Origin: Spirochaetaceae bacterium
Lineage (GTDB): Bacteria > Spirochaetota > Spirochaetia > SZUA-6 > Bin103
Length of the DNA stretch: 9,242 nucleotides
Assembly (NCBI GenBank): GCA_028820215.1
Contig: JAPPKD010000133.1
Location: 2,301-11,542, forward strand
Reading direction: 5' to 3'
Notes under the pieces: model-generated
The model's database searches: none
Told to the model about the DNA's origin: nothing
The model's input: only the letters and a program-made list of their open reading frames with translations
Position numbers and translations under genes: made by a program
Shown: piece by piece, positions 6,744-9,242 of the stretch
How the letters are laid out: every line of letters begins with the position of its first letter
Position numbering within the stretch: the stretch's first letter is position 1

Positions 6744-8327
6744 TCACACACCCGGCCTTGGGTGATCGGTCATCAGTACGCGGAACCAATCCGGCATCTC
6801 AAGGTCGGGTCGCAGAGCGACAACACCAACGCGGTGCCTGTCGATATAGTCCGTGCGGGTCAGCCATTCCGCTTCTGTGGCATTGGGAACGAGCAGGAGC
6901 GTTCGTTCCGCCCGGCGGGGTCCCCAGCGGAGCGCATCCGCGTACGGGTGTGCGCTCTCCGTCATTTCGCTGAGGATTCCTGATTCGGAAGCGCGGTACT
7001 TGGCGTCCAGTACGACGAATCGCATCAGGCCGTGCGCAGACTGCGAGGTGATTACCAAGTCGGGTATGAGTTCACGCGAGATCGACCAGTTCTCGTTCCG
7101 GTCACTTCCTCTGGTGTTGGGAAAGGTCTGCTGCAAGCGGAGAGTGATGCGGCTTCCATCCGCACGTCTTCCCGTGCATTGTCGACGATAGGAGTCGGTC
7201 AGGCCCATAGTCTTCCACTTGTATTCGGGAAGCCACTCGCCCAGATTCCGCGCCAGGGCGACGAAGCACCACCGTTCGTAGATCTCCCACGTCGGACTGA
7301 GCGGCAGCCGGTCCTCGGGATCCAACGGATATACACCGGGCCGTAGCGCTTCCCATCCGACGCGCCAGAAGCGCGCGTAGAGAGGATGTGCCGCCATCGC
7401 GTTGAGTCCCGCAGCCGTGATCTCGGGACGGCGCACTTCGCTGAACGGACGGCGACGCTCGGCCGTTGCGAATGTCCGCCCCATTTCACCGAGGATCTGA
7501 TTCCATCGATCCACGCGGTCGGCGACGGCGGTCCTCGTATCGTCCGGGGGCTTCTGTGCGAGCCCTTTCAAACTCTTGGAGAGCTCTCTGCACCTGAGAA
7601 GCAGCGCTCGCAGCATGGCCAGGATGCACCGGTTCGCCGGAGAATCGAGAGTGCGCTCGACGGCCGGTACGTCGAGGATCGGATCTGATCCCGGACCGTA
7701 GGGACTGGATGCGGTACCCGGACGGATGGCCGCCAGCGTAGCCGGTTGGCGGAGCGCCGACCGAAGCGTACGCAGGTCGGCTCGTCGGGTATCGCGGAGC
7801 GGGACGAACTGCCGTCGCGCGCGCAGAACGCTCACCGGCTCACGCCGGATCGCCGCCAGTGCGCGTTCCAGGTCGCGCCGACGCCTCCTCAGGCGCTCGA
7901 ACTGGATGAGCGGATCGTCGGTCTCACCCAACGCTCCGAGCCGGCGGCGCGCGGGCTCTTCACCGATCACCAGATGCGGGTCGAAGTCGAGGATCTCGTC
8001 GACCATGCGCGCGAATACCTCACGCCCGGTCTTTCCCGGATCGGGGCTCACGTCGAGCAGCCAGACGCCCAGCGATCGATCGTCCGCATCCAGTAACTCG
8101 GCGCGCACCTCGCCGGCGTAGAATCCCGGCGTCCACGACCACTCGTTGTCTGATCCCTCGACCCGTCCGAGCGGTTCGTCGTCGACGAGAAGCCGGCACT
8201 CGCGATCGGTCGGACCGATGAAGATGGTTTGCTGTCGCTCGGCGAACCCGCCGGTGGGCCGGGACGCGTCGAGATCGTGGAGGGCGCCGTCGCGCCGGAC
8301 TCGCAACGTCCCTCTTTCGGCGGTCAT
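6744..8327 (-). CDS. DUF2357 / PD-(D/E)XK nuclease, McrC-like partner
   Basis: This 527-residue protein has the layout of the nuclease subunit of McrBC-like systems. A beta-rich N-terminal DUF2357-type domain (about 30-120, with IFIGPTDRECRLLVDDEPLG, WTPGFYAGEVR and VWLLDVSPDPGK) is followed by a helical, Arg-rich middle with coiled-coil potential (FERLRRRRRDLERALAAIRR, about 143-162). A C-terminal PD-(D/E)XK domain of the DUF524/PDDEXK_7 kind completes it. Catalytic candidates are D423 (in ELIPDLVI), D441 and K443 (in VVLDAKYR), so the site looks intact. ATG 8327 lies four bases after the AAA+ gene's stop, with only a weak AGG ribosome binding site, so the two are probably co-translated. By analogy with McrBC, the AAA+ partner would translocate on DNA and this subunit would cut. 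Whether the target is modified DNA cannot be told from the sequence. Confidence 0.82.
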   Translation of the reverse strand: MTAERGTLRVRRDGALHDLDASRPTGGFAERQQTIFIGPTDRECRLLVDDEPLGRVEGSDNEWSWTPGFYAGEVRAELLDADDRSLGVWLLDVSPDPGKTGREVFARMVDEILDFDPHLVIGEEPARRRLGALGETDDPLIQFERLRRRRRDLERALAAIRREPVSVLRARRQFVPLRDTRRADLRTLRSALRQPATLAAIRPGTASSPYGPGSDPILDVPAVERTLDSPANRCILAMLRALLLRCRELSKSLKGLAQKPPDDTRTAVADRVDRWNQILGEMGRTFATAERRRPFSEVRRPEITAAGLNAMAAHPLYARFWRVGWEALRPGVYPLDPEDRLPLSPTWEIYERWCFVALARNLGEWLPEYKWKTMGLTDSYRRQCTGRRADGSRITLRLQQTFPNTRGSDRNENWSISRELIPDLVITSQSAHGLMRFVVLDAKYRASESGILSEMTESAHPYADALRWGPRRAERTLLLVPNATEAEWLTRTDYIDRHRVGVVALRPDLEMPDWFRVLMTDHPRPGV

Positions 8328-8331
8328 GGAC

Positions 8332-9195
8332 CTATCGCCAGAAACGAAAGCTGCCGGTCTGTTCCACGTCCTCGATGAGTTCGCCGACTTTCTGGGCAGA
8401 GCGAGTCAGGTTCGACTCGTTCAGTGCGGTCCGGCAATCCTCCAGAGCATTGCGGAAGCGAGGCGAGTCGTCGCCGCGGAGCTTCGGCATGACTTTCGCG
8501 TAAATCACCCGGTCGAGCGCATCGCTCACGGACAACTCGGCGCTCTGTGACTGACGCTGCTCCATGAACCGGACGACCTCCTCGATCACCCGCCAGCCGA
8601 AGTGCAGCCGGGCTGGACTCAACGCCTCCATGAGACGTGTAAGTGTCTGCCTGACCGCGTCCCTGTCCTGATCGCCCAAGGATGTGCTCTCCCAACCCGG
8701 CCACCGATCCACGTCGACATCCCAGAACTCCAGCGTGAAAGCCCGGTCCAGCACCTTGTCGGAAATACCCATGGTGGTCTCGTCCATGTTTACGGTGCCG
8801 ATGAGGACCAGGTTGGGCGGGTAGCGAATGCTGGGCGGAATGCCGTATTCGTCTTCGTGGCCGCCGTGCAGCTCGATCGAGCCGTGTTCGAGCTCCATCG
8901 CGCTGAGAATCGGCGCCAGATACTGCTCCGGGTGGGACAGGTTCATCTCATCGAGTACGCATACGTGCGGTGTGGATGGATCTTCGTTTGCGCGCATCAG
9001 GAATCTCAGGAACTCGGTTTCGGTGTACCGGTTCTCACCAAGCGGGTTGACGTATCCCAGCAGCGGCGTCGGGTCGTACCAGCCGGGCTGCACTGCGATC
9101 GTCCGAATTCGTCCGTTGGACTCTCCGTCCTCTCCAGTCAGTGCCTTGGCGTACTCGATGGCGAGTTGTGTCTTACCGGTTCCACTGAGCCCGGC
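8332..9195 (-). CDS. McrB-type AAA+ NTPase, 5' truncated/interrupted
   Basis: This is a McrB-family AAA+ motor, the NTP-driven subunit of McrBC-like restriction. The P-loop is AGLSGTGKT (9195-9169). It is followed by QPGWYDPTPLLGYVNP, Walker B VCVLDEMN (Asp-Glu about 8947-8952), LAPILSAME, the McrB-type GTVNMDET block (about 8779-8799) and SDKVLDRAF with a candidate arginine finger. The C-terminal part is a helical lid. The frame is open for 287 codons, but a TAA lies immediately before the P-loop Ala-Gly codons. The only plausible start in frame is GTG at 9093, which would leave out the P-loop, so as written the gene is broken or incomplete. Its N-terminal specificity domain is absent. It precedes the DUF2357 nuclease gene by four bases in the same orientation. 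McrB itself prefers GTP; whether this homologue uses GTP or ATP is not decidable here. Confidence 0.85.
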   Translation of the reverse strand, partial: AGLSGTGKTQLAIEYAKALTGEDGESNGRIRTIAVQPGWYDPTPLLGYVNPLGENRYTETEFLRFLMRANEDPSTPHVCVLDEMNLSHPEQYLAPILSAMELEHGSIELHGGHEDEYGIPPSIRYPPNLVLIGTVNMDETTMGISDKVLDRAFTLEFWDVDVDRWPGWESTSLGDQDRDAVRQTLTRLMEALSPARLHFGWRVIEEVVRFMEQRQSQSAELSVSDALDRVIYAKVMPKLRGDDSPRFRNALEDCRTALNESNLTRSAQKVGELIEDVEQTGSFRFWR

Positions 9196-9198
9196 TTA

Positions 9199-9242
9199 TT
9201 CGCGTAGGAGTGGAGAAAAAGTAGGCGCGTCCGCCGATTTGC
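9199..9242. other. Edge segment unlike the McrB family, beyond a junction
   Basis: Upstream of the P-loop on the minus strand, the sequence does not encode the hydrophobic strand expected before a McrB Walker A (such as ILLAG). Instead the in-frame TAA is reached at once. Other minus-strand frames give short peptides (such as RAYFFSTPTRI) that I cannot assign. The segment could be the end of an inserted element or an assembly join; it is too short to decide. Confidence 0.4.

Noticed and set aside
6138..6983. Plus-strand open frame of about 281 codons crossing the toxin, higA and nuclease tail
   Set aside because: Arg/Pro/Gly-rich, overlaps three supported genes in other frames or strands, and has no family resemblance.
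7470..8130. Plus-strand Arg/Ser-rich open frames over the nuclease N-terminus
   Set aside because: Shadows of the minus-strand gene; composition is skewed and no start signals are evident.
8602..9207. Plus-strand open frame of 201 codons opposite the AAA+ gene
   Set aside because: Antisense to McrB motifs (P-loop, DEMN, NMDE) that are unmistakable on the minus strand.

Overview
The window is from a high-GC bacterium, judging by G/C-biased third codon positions and short intergenic gaps. The taxon cannot be fixed from sequence alone. A bacterial XPB-type helicase with its dedicated partner protein narrows it to lineages that carry this pair, such as actinobacteria, spirochaetes, Chloroflexi and some deltaproteobacteria. 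I see no rRNA, tRNA or CRISPR array.

Left block (1-5268, + strand): three tightly packed genes that look like one transcription unit. The first is an SF2 DNA helicase, cut off by the left edge, of the type found as the helicase module of TOTE-type conflict-system proteins. The second is a complete XPB/RAD25-like helicase. The third is a 791-residue XPB-partner protein overlapping xpb by 4 bases. The partner carries an internal domain that reads clearly as an RNA polymerase alpha-subunit C-terminal domain (alpha-CTD). This suggests a link between the helicase pair and transcription or promoter DNA. The upstream helicase keeps motifs Ia, II, III, V and VI, but its Walker A position reads DSACLSM instead of a P-loop.

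Middle block (5269-6717): a scarred region. A minus-strand, probably secreted trypsin-like serine protease has an intact His/Asp/Ser triad but a start that cannot be resolved. Directly upstream of it are the tail of a DUF4389-like gene with a frame break, and a higB-type toxin whose N-terminal half is missing or replaced. The cognate higA antitoxin is intact and has a strong ribosome binding site.

Right block (6744-9195, - strand): a two-gene McrBC-like module, with a McrB-type AAA+ NTPase followed by a DUF2357/PD-(D/E)XK nuclease. This is most likely a type IV restriction or related anti-phage system. The AAA+ gene is interrupted immediately before its P-loop by an in-frame TAA, and the last 44 bases do not resemble the family. 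That points to a rearrangement, an inserted element or an assembly junction.

Overall this looks like an accessory or defence-type neighbourhood: helicase/XPB/alpha-CTD module, toxin-antitoxin remnant and McrBC-like module, with decay at three places.
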